64,000 bases of DNA from Nocardioides pini. Lineage in GTDB: Bacteria; Actinomycetota; Actinomycetes; Propionibacteriales; Nocardioidaceae. Under the pieces are notes generated by a model. The model worked only from the letters and a program-made list of their open reading frames with translations, ran no database searches and had not been told where the DNA came from. Both the position numbers and the translations under genes were made by a program. Below, one piece after another: positions 27,854 to 36,242 of the stretch. Position 1 is the stretch's first letter. Every line of letters begins with the position of its first letter. The stretch lies in assembly GCF_026712185.1 (NCBI RefSeq), contig NZ_JAPPUX010000005.1, positions 484,262 to 548,261 on the forward strand, read 5' to 3'.

Positions 27854-28312
27854 ATGCGCGTCTCCGCCAAAGCCGACTACGCCCTGCGGGCCCTGATCGA
27901 GATCGCGGTGCGCACCGACGGGACCGCGGTCAGCGCCGAGCAGCTCGGCAAGGCGCAGGGCATCCCGCACGGCTTCCTCCAGGCGATCCTCGCCGACCTG
28001 CGACGCGCCGACATCGTGGTGTCGCAGCGCGGCCAGTCCGGCGGCTGGCGCTTCGCGCGCAAGCCCGAGTCCGTCACGGTCGCCGACGTGATCCGCGCGG
28101 TCGACGGGCCGCTCGTGTCGGTCTACGGCCTGCGTCCCGAGGCGGTCGAGTACGACGACAGCGCGCAGGTGCTGCAGCACGTCTGGATCGCCGCACGCCA
28201 CTCGCTCCGCATGGTCTTCGAGCAGGTCACCATCCAGCAGCTCGCCGACGGCACCCTGCCGCAGGCGGTCGCCGCCCTCACCGAGGACGACGACGCCTGG
28301 CAGCCCCACTGA
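27854..28312 (+). CDS. Rrf2-family transcriptional regulator without cysteines
   Basis: 152 residues. Winged helix at the N terminus (SAKADYALRALIEIA, FLQAILADLRRADIV, SQRGQSGGWRFAR). No Cys at all, so unlike IscR, NsrR or RsrR it cannot hold an Fe-S cluster. CymR-type members that sense cysteine metabolism also lack a cluster. CAAACT begins 12 nt before the ATG. Likely partner of the TauE-type exporter upstream. Confidence 0.85.
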   Translation: MRVSAKADYALRALIEIAVRTDGTAVSAEQLGKAQGIPHGFLQAILADLRRADIVVSQRGQSGGWRFARKPESVTVADVIRAVDGPLVSVYGLRPEAVEYDDSAQVLQHVWIAARHSLRMVFEQVTIQQLADGTLPQAVAALTEDDDAWQPH

Positions 28313-28322
28313 CGCGGACGCG

Positions 28323-28856
28323 TCAGGCGGCCGTCCTGCGGTCGAGCAGCCGTCGTCGCCGGGACACCCTGGCGAGGCGCCGGTCGAGGCGGGCCTCCTC
28401 CTCCATCAGCGCGATCCGGGCGACCTGGGCGGCGAGCTGCTCCTCGCCGAGGTGGGCTGGCAGCACGTGCGACCGGCCCTCCTTCACACGGGACAGCCAC
28501 GCGCGGGGCGGCTCCGCGAACCCGCTCGTCGCCACCAGCACGACGCGGAAGTCGGCGAGCCCGTCGAGCGCCAGCGCGGCCTGCTCCGGCGTCGCCGCGG
28601 ACCACCCCGGCATGCTGACGAAGCAGTCCGTGCCGGTCTTCCGGGCCCGGCGGCACACGCGGGCCCACGCGCCCTCGACCTCCTTGCGGCGGAACCCGGC
28701 CGCGCGGTGCGAGCGCAGGATCTCGACCTCGGCGCGGGTGGTCACGTCGGCGTCGACGGCAGGAACCCCGACGCCGCCGACCGCGAGCGCCTCGGCCATC
28801 GCCGACACGTCGACCGCGTCGGGGCCGAGGTGGAGCAGGAACAGTCTCTTGGCCAT
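28323..28856 (-). CDS. Hypothetical protein, sulfotransferase-like N terminus
   Basis: 177 residues. The opening MAKRLFLLHLGPD resembles the first strand of bacterial sulfotransferase-like proteins (RLFLHVGxPKTGT), but the P-loop-like PAPS-binding residues are missing. The middle holds alternating strands and helices (FVSMPGW, FRVVLVATSGF), and the end is a basic helix rich in Arg. Start chosen at the ATG with GAGGCT 12 nt upstream. Function unknown. Confidence 0.55.
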   Translation of the reverse strand: MAKRLFLLHLGPDAVDVSAMAEALAVGGVGVPAVDADVTTRAEVEILRSHRAAGFRRKEVEGAWARVCRRARKTGTDCFVSMPGWSAATPEQAALALDGLADFRVVLVATSGFAEPPRAWLSRVKEGRSHVLPAHLGEEQLAAQVARIALMEEEARLDRRLARVSRRRRLLDRRTAA

Positions 28857-29011
28857 GGCGCCAGCCTCGTCGGCGTACCCGTCACCCGTGTGAACAGCGC
28901 GCCACGGGCGCCCGAACTCCGCACGTCGCCCGAATCGGTGCCTACGGTGGTGTGACGCGACGGGGCTCCCGTGCGTCTGAAGGGGTGACGCCGAACAACC
29001 CAAGGAGAGAC

Positions 29012-29518
29012 ATGCCCCGCACGCAGGAGGAGTTCGAGGAGTTCGCGGTCGCGCGGACCCCCCAGCTCTACCGAGCCGCGTGGCTGATGTGTGGTGACGC
29101 CCACCGGGCCGAGGACCTCGTCCAGGAGACGCTGGCCAAGGTCTACGTCCGGTGGCACCGCCGCCTGGGCGGACCGATCGAGCACCCGGTCGCCTACGCA
29201 CACACGACGTTGACGCGCACCTACATCAGCGCCCAGCGCCGTCGCAGCACCCACGAGACGCCGGTCGACGACCTGCCCGAGCGGGTCGAGCAGGGTGGGG
29301 ACGCCGCCACCACGCTCACCCTCCGAGCCGCCCTCGCCCAGCTGGCACCACTGGACCGCGCGGTCCTGGTGATGCGCTTCCTCGAGGACGTGTCGGTCGC
29401 CGACACCGCGGACGCCCTCGGGGTCAGTCCGGGTGCCGTGCGCAACCGCACGCTCCGCGCCCTCTACCGTCTCCGTGCCGTGCTGGGTCCGTCCCTCCGC
29501 GACCTGCTCGAGATCTAG
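29012..29518 (+). CDS. SigE-family ECF sigma factor
   Basis: 168 residues. Region 2 (LYRAAWLMCGDAHRAEDLVQETLAKVY) and region 4 (LDRAVLVMRFLEDVSVADTADALGVSPGAVRNRT). AAGGAG 6-7 nt before the ATG fixes the start; an in-frame extension upstream lacks a ribosome site. The next gene encodes a single-pass membrane protein that could serve as its regulator (8-bp gap). Confidence 0.9.
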   Translation: MPRTQEEFEEFAVARTPQLYRAAWLMCGDAHRAEDLVQETLAKVYVRWHRRLGGPIEHPVAYAHTTLTRTYISAQRRRSTHETPVDDLPERVEQGGDAATTLTLRAALAQLAPLDRAVLVMRFLEDVSVADTADALGVSPGAVRNRTLRALYRLRAVLGPSLRDLLEI

Positions 29519-29526
29519 GAGAACCC

Positions 29527-30303
29527 ATGTCCACCGACGACACCGGCGTCACCGAGCTCCTCCGCCGTGCCAGTGACGACCTCACCCCCGACGTCGACCG
29601 CCTCGTCAGCGGCGGCATCGCCCGCGGACGCCGGCGCCGGCGCCGCGCCCGGATCGGTACGACGGTCGCCACGCTCGCCGTGATCGGCGTCGTCGGCGGG
29701 CTGGCGGCCGTCGTACCCCGCGCCGGCGGGGGCGACAGCGCGCGCGACCTCGGCGTCGCCAGCGACGGCCCGAGCGCCACAGCCGTCGAGACGCCGACGG
29801 AGACGCCGACGGAGACGCCGACCGAGACGCCGACGCCCGACGCCTCGGTCCCGCGCGACCTCGCGCCGTTCCGCGCGGACCGGATCCCGGCGATCGTCGA
29901 CGAGGTCCTCGCCACGGCGCGAGCAGCAGGGGTCCGGTCGACCGACCCGGTCGTGGACGAGCCGGACGAGAAGTTCGCGGTCTTCCTCTACGACGGGATG
30001 AACACGAGCGTGGGGATGAACAGCGTGCTCGAGCCCAGCCTGGCCGGGTGCCAGGAGGAGGCCGCGGGGATCGACGGGGCGTGCGTCCGGCTCACCGATG
30101 GGACGGTCGAGCAGGTGTGGGGCCCGACCCTCGCCGACGGCGTCACCTGCCAGGGTGCGAGCGCGTACCGCCACGGGTACGTCGTGTGGGCGACGTCCTG
30201 CAACGCGGTCGAGGCCAAGGACTCACCGGCCCTCGCCGCCGAGCCTCCGATCGAGATCGGGCTGCTCGAGAGGATCGTCCTGAGTGACGTGTGGTTCGAG
30301 TGA
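29527..30303 (+). CDS. Single-pass membrane protein paired with SigE-type sigma factor
   Basis: 258 residues. A cytoplasmic N terminus of ~35 residues (LLRRASDDLTPDVDRLVSGG), a basic stop (RGRRRRRRARIG), one helix (~43-62), then a spacer with ETPT repeats (12-bp DNA repeats at 29790-29837) and an extracellular domain of ~150 residues with at least four Cys. The layout is that of an anti-sigma or sigma-regulatory partner, but no zinc-binding HxxxCxxC motif is present. Overall function inferred only from context. Confidence 0.65.
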   Translation: MSTDDTGVTELLRRASDDLTPDVDRLVSGGIARGRRRRRRARIGTTVATLAVIGVVGGLAAVVPRAGGGDSARDLGVASDGPSATAVETPTETPTETPTETPTPDASVPRDLAPFRADRIPAIVDEVLATARAAGVRSTDPVVDEPDEKFAVFLYDGMNTSVGMNSVLEPSLAGCQEEAAGIDGACVRLTDGTVEQVWGPTLADGVTCQGASAYRHGYVVWATSCNAVEAKDSPALAAEPPIEIGLLERIVLSDVWFE

Positions 30304-30312
30304 GCCGGTCCG

Positions 30313-30951
30313 TCAGGAGGCCTCGACCGGGACGGCGCGCAGCCAGCTGACCAGGGGCCGCAGCGCCTTCCAGTCGGCGCGCACCCGGTCCACGAGGCCG
30401 GCGTCGATCGCATCGGCCTCGAAGCCGTACGACCGGCCGACGAAGAGCTGCTTGCGCCGCAGCAGGTGGATGCGCGGGTGGTCGGTGTCGTACCCGCGCG
30501 GGGACGTCTTCAGCTGCTCGCCGCCGACCTCGAAGCCGTCCTTCTCGAGCCGCTTCAGGAGCCGGTCGAGGGCGGCGCCGGTCGTGTCGTCGGCCATCGC
30601 GTCGCGGATCGCGGCGAGGGTGGGCCCGTCGGCGTCGTAGAAGCCGGCCCCGACCCGCGTGCCGCGCGGCGAGATCTCGAAGTACCAGCCGGTGCGGGGA
30701 CCCGCGGCGACGAACGCCCCCTGGTGGGTCTTGTAGGGCGTCTTGTCCTTGGCGAAGCGGACGTCGCGGTAGGGCCGGAACACCTTGGCCGTCCCGAACT
30801 CCGGCTCGAGCTCGGCCATCAGCGCCTTCATCGGCGCCTCGACCGACTCCTTCCAGACGTGCTTGTGGGCCTCCCAGAACGACTTCGTGTTGTCCATCTC
30901 GAGGTCGTCGTAGAAGTCGAGCGCGGCGACGGGGAATCCGGTGAAGCTCAC
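30313..30951 (-). CDS. DUF2461 family protein
   Basis: 212 residues with the family signatures FTGFPVAALDFYDDLEMDN and RPYRDVRFAKDKTPYKTH near residues 60-80, and a region with GWYFEIS. The family is widespread and its role is unknown. The GTG at 30951 was chosen because it leaves a 1-bp gap to the upstream lipoprotein gene; the same junction (CACGTCA) occurs between the next two genes of this operon. Confidence 0.85.
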   Translation of the reverse strand: MSFTGFPVAALDFYDDLEMDNTKSFWEAHKHVWKESVEAPMKALMAELEPEFGTAKVFRPYRDVRFAKDKTPYKTHQGAFVAAGPRTGWYFEISPRGTRVGAGFYDADGPTLAAIRDAMADDTTGAALDRLLKRLEKDGFEVGGEQLKTSPRGYDTDHPRIHLLRRKQLFVGRSYGFEADAIDAGLVDRVRADWKALRPLVSWLRAVPVEAS

Positions 30952-30952
30952 G

Positions 30953-32065
30953 TCAGGAGACGCTAGCCCAGACGTGCTCGTCGCCCTTCTCGCCGTACGA
31001 CGCGAGCGTGAGCACGCCCCCTCCGCAGACCGGCTCGCCGAGGAAGGCGTTGCCAGTCGAGGAGGACTCGTAGGCGACCTCCAGCCTGCGCTCGGACGTC
31101 CAGCGCAACAGCCGGGCGGGCTCGTCGGGGCCCTGCGGGTCGCGGACGAAGAAGACCGACCCGCCACAGGGGACGGCGCTGCCGGTGGTGCCCGGACCGA
31201 GGTCGAAGTAGGTCCCGTCGGCGGAGGCGTGGAAGCGGGCCTCCTCCTGGCGCCGCGGCTTCGGCACCTCGGACCACACCGCACCGTCGGCCGTCGCCGC
31301 GACGTCCCACGCCGCGCACTCCTCCGGCCCCTCGAGCGGCTGCGGGACACCGCTGCCGTCGAGGAGGTTGACCGTGCGGCAGGCCACGGGGCGCGCGTCG
31401 TCGAAGGTCATGATCCCGACCCCGTGCTCGCCGGCCGTGAGGCCCGAGAAGCCGCTGCGGTCGGGGGCGCACCAGCCGTCCTCGCCGTTGCTGTCGGCCA
31501 GGGCGGCGGTGGCCAGGCAGTACGCGCCACCGTCGCCGTACGTCGGGTAGTAGAGGTCGCCGTCGGCGAGGGCCCACGAGCCGCCGCTCGCCGCGGGCGG
31601 CGTGACGAGGTCGCGGGTCTCCCCGCTGGCGAGGTCGACGACCGCCACCTCGCTCGGTGCGGTCTCGGCCTCGTCCTGGCGCACGACGACGGCCCAGCCC
31701 TCGCTCATCAGCACCTCGGAGATCGTCCGCCCCCGGCCCGCGGCGACCGTGACCGCGTCGCCGTCGCGGGCGAGCTCGACGGTGGTGTCGGCCGCGTCGC
31801 CCAGCGCCTCCCACTGCGGTCCCTTGACGTAGCGGGTGTCGACGGGGACGCCGGTGTCGTGCCAGTCCAGCGGCGCGGTCGCGGGCTCGGCGACGACCGG
31901 CTCGTCGACGGGTCCGCCGTCCGGCAGGTCGGGTGCGGTCTCGCCGCTGGCCGTATCGGTGCTGCTCGGCGCGTCACCCGGGTCGGGCCCGTCGGTCCCG
32001 TCCGTCCCGGCGCACGCGGTCAGCGCGAGCAGCAGCGCCAGCGTGGCCGTCGTACGTCCGCGCAC
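30953..32065 (-). CDS. Lipoprotein with beta-propeller-like domain
   Basis: 370 residues. The signal ends in lipobox LTAC (Cys about residue 18), then an acidic Thr/Asp-rich spacer. The mature part has strand repeats such as VAVVDLASGETRDLV, DGDLYYPTYGDGG, and VFFVRDPQGPDEPARLL, with several Cys (about seven), which suggests a disulfide-bonded propeller outside the membrane. Starting at the GTG at 32065 gives a clean lipoprotein signal; a longer frame to 32125 would add a Pro/Thr-rich leader and spoil it. Function unknown; encoded between a C39-like peptidase and a DUF2461 protein. Confidence 0.7.
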   Translation of the reverse strand: MRGRTTATLALLLALTACAGTDGTDGPDPGDAPSSTDTASGETAPDLPDGGPVDEPVVAEPATAPLDWHDTGVPVDTRYVKGPQWEALGDAADTTVELARDGDAVTVAAGRGRTISEVLMSEGWAVVVRQDEAETAPSEVAVVDLASGETRDLVTPPAASGGSWALADGDLYYPTYGDGGAYCLATAALADSNGEDGWCAPDRSGFSGLTAGEHGVGIMTFDDARPVACRTVNLLDGSGVPQPLEGPEECAAWDVAATADGAVWSEVPKPRRQEEARFHASADGTYFDLGPGTTGSAVPCGGSVFFVRDPQGPDEPARLLRWTSERRLEVAYESSSTGNAFLGEPVCGGGVLTLASYGEKGDEHVWASVS

Positions 32066-32066
32066 G

Positions 32067-33299
32067 TCAGACGCCGATGTTGTGCTGGAAGTGGGCGAGG
32101 TTGGCGCGGTAGGAGCGGTAGGCATTGCGCCACTGCACGCGGCCGATCGCCGGCTCGCTGGGGTCGAACTTCGACTGGTCCCAGGGCTCGAACCAGCCGA
32201 GCTGCGGGTTGCCGCCGGGGTTCTGGTCGTAGCCGCGTCCGACCTGGAAGTGGCCGCTCGCGTCGTCGTCGAGGTAGGGGTAGTACTGCGTGAGCAGCGA
32301 CGGGTGGAGCACGACCGGAGCCTGGTAGTCGTGGACGTGGCGCATCATCAGCCGGTACCACTGCTTGAAGCTGAAGTCGCCGACGTCGAGCACGATGTAG
32401 GGACCGGCGTGGGTGTCCTCGTCGTAGTCGGTCTTGTTGTTGACCACGCGGACCATGTCGGTGATCGCGGTGCCGGCCGTGGTCGTGCCGAGGCGGCGGG
32501 CCCAGTAGGACTGGTTCTTCCGCGTGCCCTGCGCGCCCCAGCCGATCGCCTGCATGGTCGCCGGGCCGCACCAGTAGGTGGTGTTCTGGGCCTGGGCCAC
32601 CTTGCTGGTGAGGATCTTGGACCGCTCCGGGTAGGACCCGCCGAAGCCGCCGCGGGCCTCGATGCCCGCGGCCACCTCGGGATGGCGCGCGGCGAAGCCC
32701 TCGGGCAGCGGCACCCCCTGGATCTCGTGGCGCAGCATCCAGACCTTGCCGACCGACCGGGCGGCCATGGTCAGCTCGGCGCGCTCGGCCTCCGTGCGCG
32801 CGGTCGACGTACGCGACTGGGCGCGGGCGAGCATCCCCTCGGCGTCGAGGTCGCCGGTGCGCTCGGTGGTGCGAGCCGTGGGCCGGGTCTCCAGCCGGGC
32901 GGCCAGCTCCTCCTCCGACTGGTCGGTCCACCCGAAGCCGAGGCAGTAGCGCTGGCCCTCGAAGGTCGCGCACCGCACGGACGCCCGCGCGAGCGCCGTA
33001 CGCCCCTCGGCGCGGTCGAGGGCCGCACCCTCGGCGAGCACACGGTCGATCTCGACGCGCATCGCGCGGGTCACCGTGCCGGCGCCGACGGCCCCGGGTG
33101 CGTCGGTCGTCTCGGCGCTCGGGGCGATCTCGCCGCGGTCGTCCGCACCCCCGTCCGGGAGGAGCGGCACGGCGCCGAGGGTGAGCGCGAGCGCGGCCGC
33201 CGCGATGGTCGCGGGGTGGCGCCACAGCGGGCGGGAGGCGTCCTCGTCGGCGATGCGGTGGGCGACCCGGCGCAAGGTCGGGCGGGGAAGTGCAGGCAT
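32067..33299 (-). CDS. Membrane-anchored C39-like cysteine peptidase
   Basis: 410 residues. One membrane helix near residues 31-50 (ATIAAAALALTLGAVPLL), an extracellular helical region, then a papain-like domain with the probable nucleophile in YWCGPATMQAIGW (~residue 243) and the probable His in GHFQVGRGYD (~347). This is the pattern of C39-like peptidases. The substrate is unknown. First gene of a three-gene operon; GAAGG lies about 10 nt before the ATG. Confidence 0.75.
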   Translation of the reverse strand: MPALPRPTLRRVAHRIADEDASRPLWRHPATIAAAALALTLGAVPLLPDGGADDRGEIAPSAETTDAPGAVGAGTVTRAMRVEIDRVLAEGAALDRAEGRTALARASVRCATFEGQRYCLGFGWTDQSEEELAARLETRPTARTTERTGDLDAEGMLARAQSRTSTARTEAERAELTMAARSVGKVWMLRHEIQGVPLPEGFAARHPEVAAGIEARGGFGGSYPERSKILTSKVAQAQNTTYWCGPATMQAIGWGAQGTRKNQSYWARRLGTTTAGTAITDMVRVVNNKTDYDEDTHAGPYIVLDVGDFSFKQWYRLMMRHVHDYQAPVVLHPSLLTQYYPYLDDDASGHFQVGRGYDQNPGGNPQLGWFEPWDQSKFDPSEPAIGRVQWRNAYRSYRANLAHFQHNIGV

Positions 33300-33394
33300 G
33301 GGGGAAGACCTTCGATCCGAGAACAGACGGACGCCTCACTGTCCCCTCTGGTCCCAGAAGTCGCAAGTCTCACTCCTGCCCCAGCTGGTGGACG

Positions 33395-33527
33395 TCGGGC
33401 GGTGCGGGAGCGACATTCCGGGGGCAGGGAATGTGGGTGGGTCACCGCTGGTACGTCGCGGGGGGCTCGGGCGGTGCGTGGGCGACATTCCGGGGGCTGG
33501 GAATGTGGGTGGGTCACCGCTGGTACG
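33395..33527. repeat. Two 61-bp direct repeats with internal inverted repeat
   Basis: Copy 1 is 33395-33455 and copy 2 is 33467-33527 (period 72 bp, 58 of 61 bases identical). Each holds ACATTCC and GGAATGT separated by 8 nt. The block lies just 3' of the tRNA-Gly gene and upstream of the C39-like peptidase gene. Confidence 0.9.
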
Positions 33528-33548
33528 ACGGGCGCGACCGACGAACTG

Positions 33549-33624
33549 TGGAGCGGATGACGAGACTCGAACTCGCGACATCGACCTTGGGAAGGTCGCG
33601 CTCTACCAACTGAGCTACATCCGC
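33549..33624 (-). tRNA. tRNA-Gly (anticodon CCC)
   Basis: Minus strand. Acceptor stem GCGGATG/CATCCGC, D-arm with AGCTCAGTTGGTAGAGC, anticodon stem CGACC/GGTCG around loop TTCCCAA (CCC, reads GGG), T-arm with GTTCGAGTC, discriminator T, and an encoded 3' CCA at 33549-33551. 76 nt including CCA. Confidence 0.95.
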
Positions 33625-33666
33625 AGTGCCGTCCGGGGACGGCGGGCCAGATGCTACCGGATGGGG

Positions 33667-34440
33667 CTACCCGACGGGCGGCCGCACGCTGGAGAGGGCC
33701 GGATGCTTCGGCGTGACGGTGTCGCCGGAGGAGCGGCCGGTGAGCCGGCGGTGCACCCACGGCACGAGGAACTCGCGGGTCCACTGCGCGTTCGCGGCCC
33801 ACGTCTCGCGCCGCCCGAGGACGGGGAGCGGGCCGACGGTCACGGGCTCCAGGCCGTGCTCGACGCCGATGGCCTCGAGGACGGCGTGGGCCATGTGGGC
33901 GTGGCCCGAGCTGTTGAGGTGCATCCGGTCGATGTCCATGACGCCGGCGATCTCGACGTCACGCATCCGCCACATGTCGACGACGGTCGCGCCGTGGCGG
34001 TCGGCGATCTCGCGGACCCACTCGTTGAAGATCGCCATCCGCCCGCGCATCGGGCCGTAGATGCCGCCCGCGCCCGGGTCGAAGATGGTGAACATGACCA
34101 CGCGCGCGCCGGTCGCGCTGAGCCGTGCGATCGCGCCGTCGTACGTCCGGGCGAGGGCGTCGATGTCGACGCGCGGGCGGAGCACGTCGTTGCCGCCGCC
34201 GTGGATGGTGACCAGGTCGGGATCGAGCGCGATCGCGGCGTCGACCTGCTCGGCGACGATGGGGCCGAGCTTGCGACCGCGGATGGCGAGGTTGGCGTAG
34301 CCGAAGTCGTCGGTCTGCTGGGCGAGCACCTCGGCGACGCGATCGGCCCAGCCGCGCAGGCCGTTGGGGCGCGCCGGGTCGGGGTCGCCGACGCCCTCGG
34401 TGAAGGAGTCGCCCAGGGCGACGTAGCGGTGGAAGGTCAC
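33667..34440 (-). CDS. SGNH/GDSL hydrolase
   Basis: 257 residues, no signal peptide. Block I GDSFTEG (~residues 10-16, nucleophilic Ser), Gly in NLAIRG (~64), Asn in GGGNDVLRP (~92), and Asp/His in DRMHLNSSGHAHMA (~195). Likely an esterase or lipase acting in the cytoplasm. GTG start, with CACAAT 12 nt upstream. It diverges from dcd across 55 bp. Confidence 0.9.
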   Translation of the reverse strand: MTFHRYVALGDSFTEGVGDPDPARPNGLRGWADRVAEVLAQQTDDFGYANLAIRGRKLGPIVAEQVDAAIALDPDLVTIHGGGNDVLRPRVDIDALARTYDGAIARLSATGARVVMFTIFDPGAGGIYGPMRGRMAIFNEWVREIADRHGATVVDMWRMRDVEIAGVMDIDRMHLNSSGHAHMAHAVLEAIGVEHGLEPVTVGPLPVLGRRETWAANAQWTREFLVPWVHRRLTGRSSGDTVTPKHPALSSVRPPVG

Positions 34441-34446
34441 CGGATC

Positions 34447-34452
34447 ATTGTG
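34447..34452 (-). promoter_or_regulatory. -10 element CACAAT for SGNH hydrolase gene
   Basis: The minus-strand hexamer begins 12 nt before the GTG at 34440, and no leader or Shine-Dalgarno is present. Confidence 0.45.
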
Positions 34453-34483
34453 CGACCCCCTCCACGAGGCCGAGAACGGAGGC

Positions 34484-34489
34484 TAGGTT
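34484..34489 (+). promoter_or_regulatory. -10 element TAGGTT for dcd
   Basis: TAGGTT begins 12 nt before the GTG of dcd at 34496, with no Shine-Dalgarno between, suggesting a leaderless mRNA. Confidence 0.55.
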
Positions 34490-34495
34490 TGCCGC

Positions 34496-35071
34496 GTGCT
34501 GCTCTCTGATCGCGACATCGCCGCCGAGATCGACGCGGGCCGGATCGCACTCGACCCGTGGGACCCGCAGATGATGCAGCCCTCGAGCATCGACGTCCGG
34601 CTCGACCGCTACTTCCGGGTCTTCGAGAACCACCGCTACCCCCACATCGACCCGGCGGCCGACCAGTCCGAGCTGACCCGCGAGGTGGAGCCGGAGGACG
34701 ACGAGCCGTTCATCCTGCACCCGGGGGAGTTCGTGCTCGGGTCGACGTACGAGGTGGTCTCGCTGCCCGACGACGTGGCCGCGCGCGTGGAGGGCAAGTC
34801 GTCCTTGGGGCGGCTCGGCCTGCTCACGCACGCGACGGCAGGCTTCGTCGACCCCGGCTTCTCCGGCCACGTCACCCTCGAGCTGGCCAACGTCGCGACG
34901 CTGCCGATCAAGCTCTACCCCGGGATGAAGATCGGGCAGTTCTGCTTCTTCCGGCTGTCCTCGCCGAGCGAGCACCCCTACGGCTCCGAGAAGTACGGCT
35001 CGCGCTACCAGGGCCAGCGCGGACCCACCCCGAGTCGGTCGTTCCAGGGGTTCCACCGCACGCCCATCTGA
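34496..35071 (+). CDS. dcd: dCTP deaminase (bifunctional dCTP deaminase/dUTPase type)
   Basis: 191 residues. Contains the trimeric dUTPase-fold motifs MQPSSIDVRL (~23-32), VEGKSSLGRLGL (~100-111), THATAGFVDPGFSGHVTLEL (~113-132, with the catalytic Glu), and a C-terminal lid with KYGSRYQGQRGPTPSR. Mycobacterial enzymes of this length make dUMP directly from dCTP. It supplies dUMP for dTMP synthesis. Confidence 0.95.
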   Translation: MLLSDRDIAAEIDAGRIALDPWDPQMMQPSSIDVRLDRYFRVFENHRYPHIDPAADQSELTREVEPEDDEPFILHPGEFVLGSTYEVVSLPDDVAARVEGKSSLGRLGLLTHATAGFVDPGFSGHVTLELANVATLPIKLYPGMKIGQFCFFRLSSPSEHPYGSEKYGSRYQGQRGPTPSRSFQGFHRTPI

Positions 35072-35147
35072 GGCTCGCCCCCCGCTGCCCGTGGTCCACG
35101 TCCCGGATTACGGCACACCCCTGTTGTCTAATTCCGGCTGGGTGTGG

Positions 35148-35176
35148 TTAGGCTTCCCTTAGTTAGCCTTGCCTTA
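35148..35176 (+). promoter_or_regulatory. Tandem iron boxes (IdeR/DtxR-type)
   Basis: TTAGGCTTCCCTTA (35148-35161) and TTAGCCTTGCCTTA (35163-35176) are direct repeats 15 bp apart. They resemble the DtxR/IdeR consensus TTAGGTTAGCCTAACCTAA. The block lies 20 bp before the start of the siderophore-uptake operon, downstream of the likely -10 TCTAAT (35127-35132), and would block transcription when iron is replete. Confidence 0.7.
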
Positions 35177-35195
35177 CCGAGACCCCGGAGCCCTG

Positions 35196-36242
35196 ATGAA
35201 GCGAAGCCTCGCCGCGCCCACCACGATCAAGATCGCCGCGGCCACCCTCCTGGTCGCCGCCCTCACCGCGTGCAGCACCGGGTCCACGAGCGGCACGGAG
35301 GCGGCCGCGGAGCCGACGTCCACGACGTCCGTCGACCCCGACGCCTTCCCGGTCACCATCGAGCACGCGCTCGGCGAGACCACCATCGAGTCCGAGCCGA
35401 CCCGGGTCGCCACCCTCGGCTGGACCGACCAGGACCACGCGCTCGCCCTGGGGGTCGTGCCGGTCGGCGCCACCAAGATCACGTGGGGCGGCAACGAGGC
35501 CGGCTCGACCGACTGGTTCGACGCGGCCGTCGAGGAGGCGGGCGCCGAGGCGCCCGTGCGCTACGACGACGCCGACGGCGCGCCGATCGACGAGGTCGCC
35601 GAGCTCGCGCCCGACCTGATCCTCGCCACCAACTCCGGCATCACCGAGGCGGAGTACGCCAAGCTCTCCAAGATCGCGCCGGTCGTCGCCTACCCCGAGG
35701 CCCCGTGGACCACCCCGTGGCAGACCTCGCTCGAGATGGTCGGCGAGGCCCTCGGTCGTACGGCGCTCGCCGAGGAGGTCGCGGCCGACACCCAGGCCAC
35801 GATCGACGCGGCCGCCGAGGCCAACCCCGAGCTCCAGGGCGCCGAGCTGATCTACGGCTACCTCGCCGCCACCGACCTCTCGACCGTCGGCCTGTACGCC
35901 CCCGAGGACCCGCGGGTCTCGATCCTGCGCGACTTCGGCATGGTCGACGCCCCGGCCGTCGCCGACGCCATCGAGCCCGGCGAGTTCTACGGCACGGTGT
36001 CGGCGGAGAAGGCCGACGACCTCGACTCCGACGTTTTCGTCACGTGGGTCGACACGCCCGACACCGTCGAGACGATCGAGGACGACAAGCTGCTCGGCCA
36101 GATCCCCGCGATCGCCGAGGGCCACTGGTACGCCGAGTCCGACAAGCAGAACGCCATGGCGTCCACCAACCCCACGCCCCTCTCCATCCCGGTCATCGTG
36201 AGCGACTTCCTGCCTCACGTGGTCGAGGCCATCGAGGGCTGA
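35196..36242 (+). CDS. Ferric-siderophore ABC transporter substrate-binding lipoprotein
   Basis: 348 residues. Lipobox LTAC with Cys 26, a Thr/Ser-rich spacer, then a class III periplasmic-binding fold (FecB/FhuD type; TRVATLGWTDQDHALALGVVPVG near 70 and LAPDLILATNSG near 145). Captures ferric siderophore and feeds the two permeases encoded next. The ATG is preceded by GGAG. TGATG overlap (1 bp) with the first permease gene. Confidence 0.92.
   Translation: MKRSLAAPTTIKIAAATLLVAALTACSTGSTSGTEAAAEPTSTTSVDPDAFPVTIEHALGETTIESEPTRVATLGWTDQDHALALGVVPVGATKITWGGNEAGSTDWFDAAVEEAGAEAPVRYDDADGAPIDEVAELAPDLILATNSGITEAEYAKLSKIAPVVAYPEAPWTTPWQTSLEMVGEALGRTALAEEVAADTQATIDAAAEANPELQGAELIYGYLAATDLSTVGLYAPEDPRVSILRDFGMVDAPAVADAIEPGEFYGTVSAEKADDLDSDVFVTWVDTPDTVETIEDDKLLGQIPAIAEGHWYAESDKQNAMASTNPTPLSIPVIVSDFLPHVVEAIEG

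Noticed and set aside
33395..33624. Integration (att) site at tRNA-Gly
   Set aside because: The direct repeats do not include the tRNA 3' end, both are on the same side, and no integrase or phage gene is in the window.
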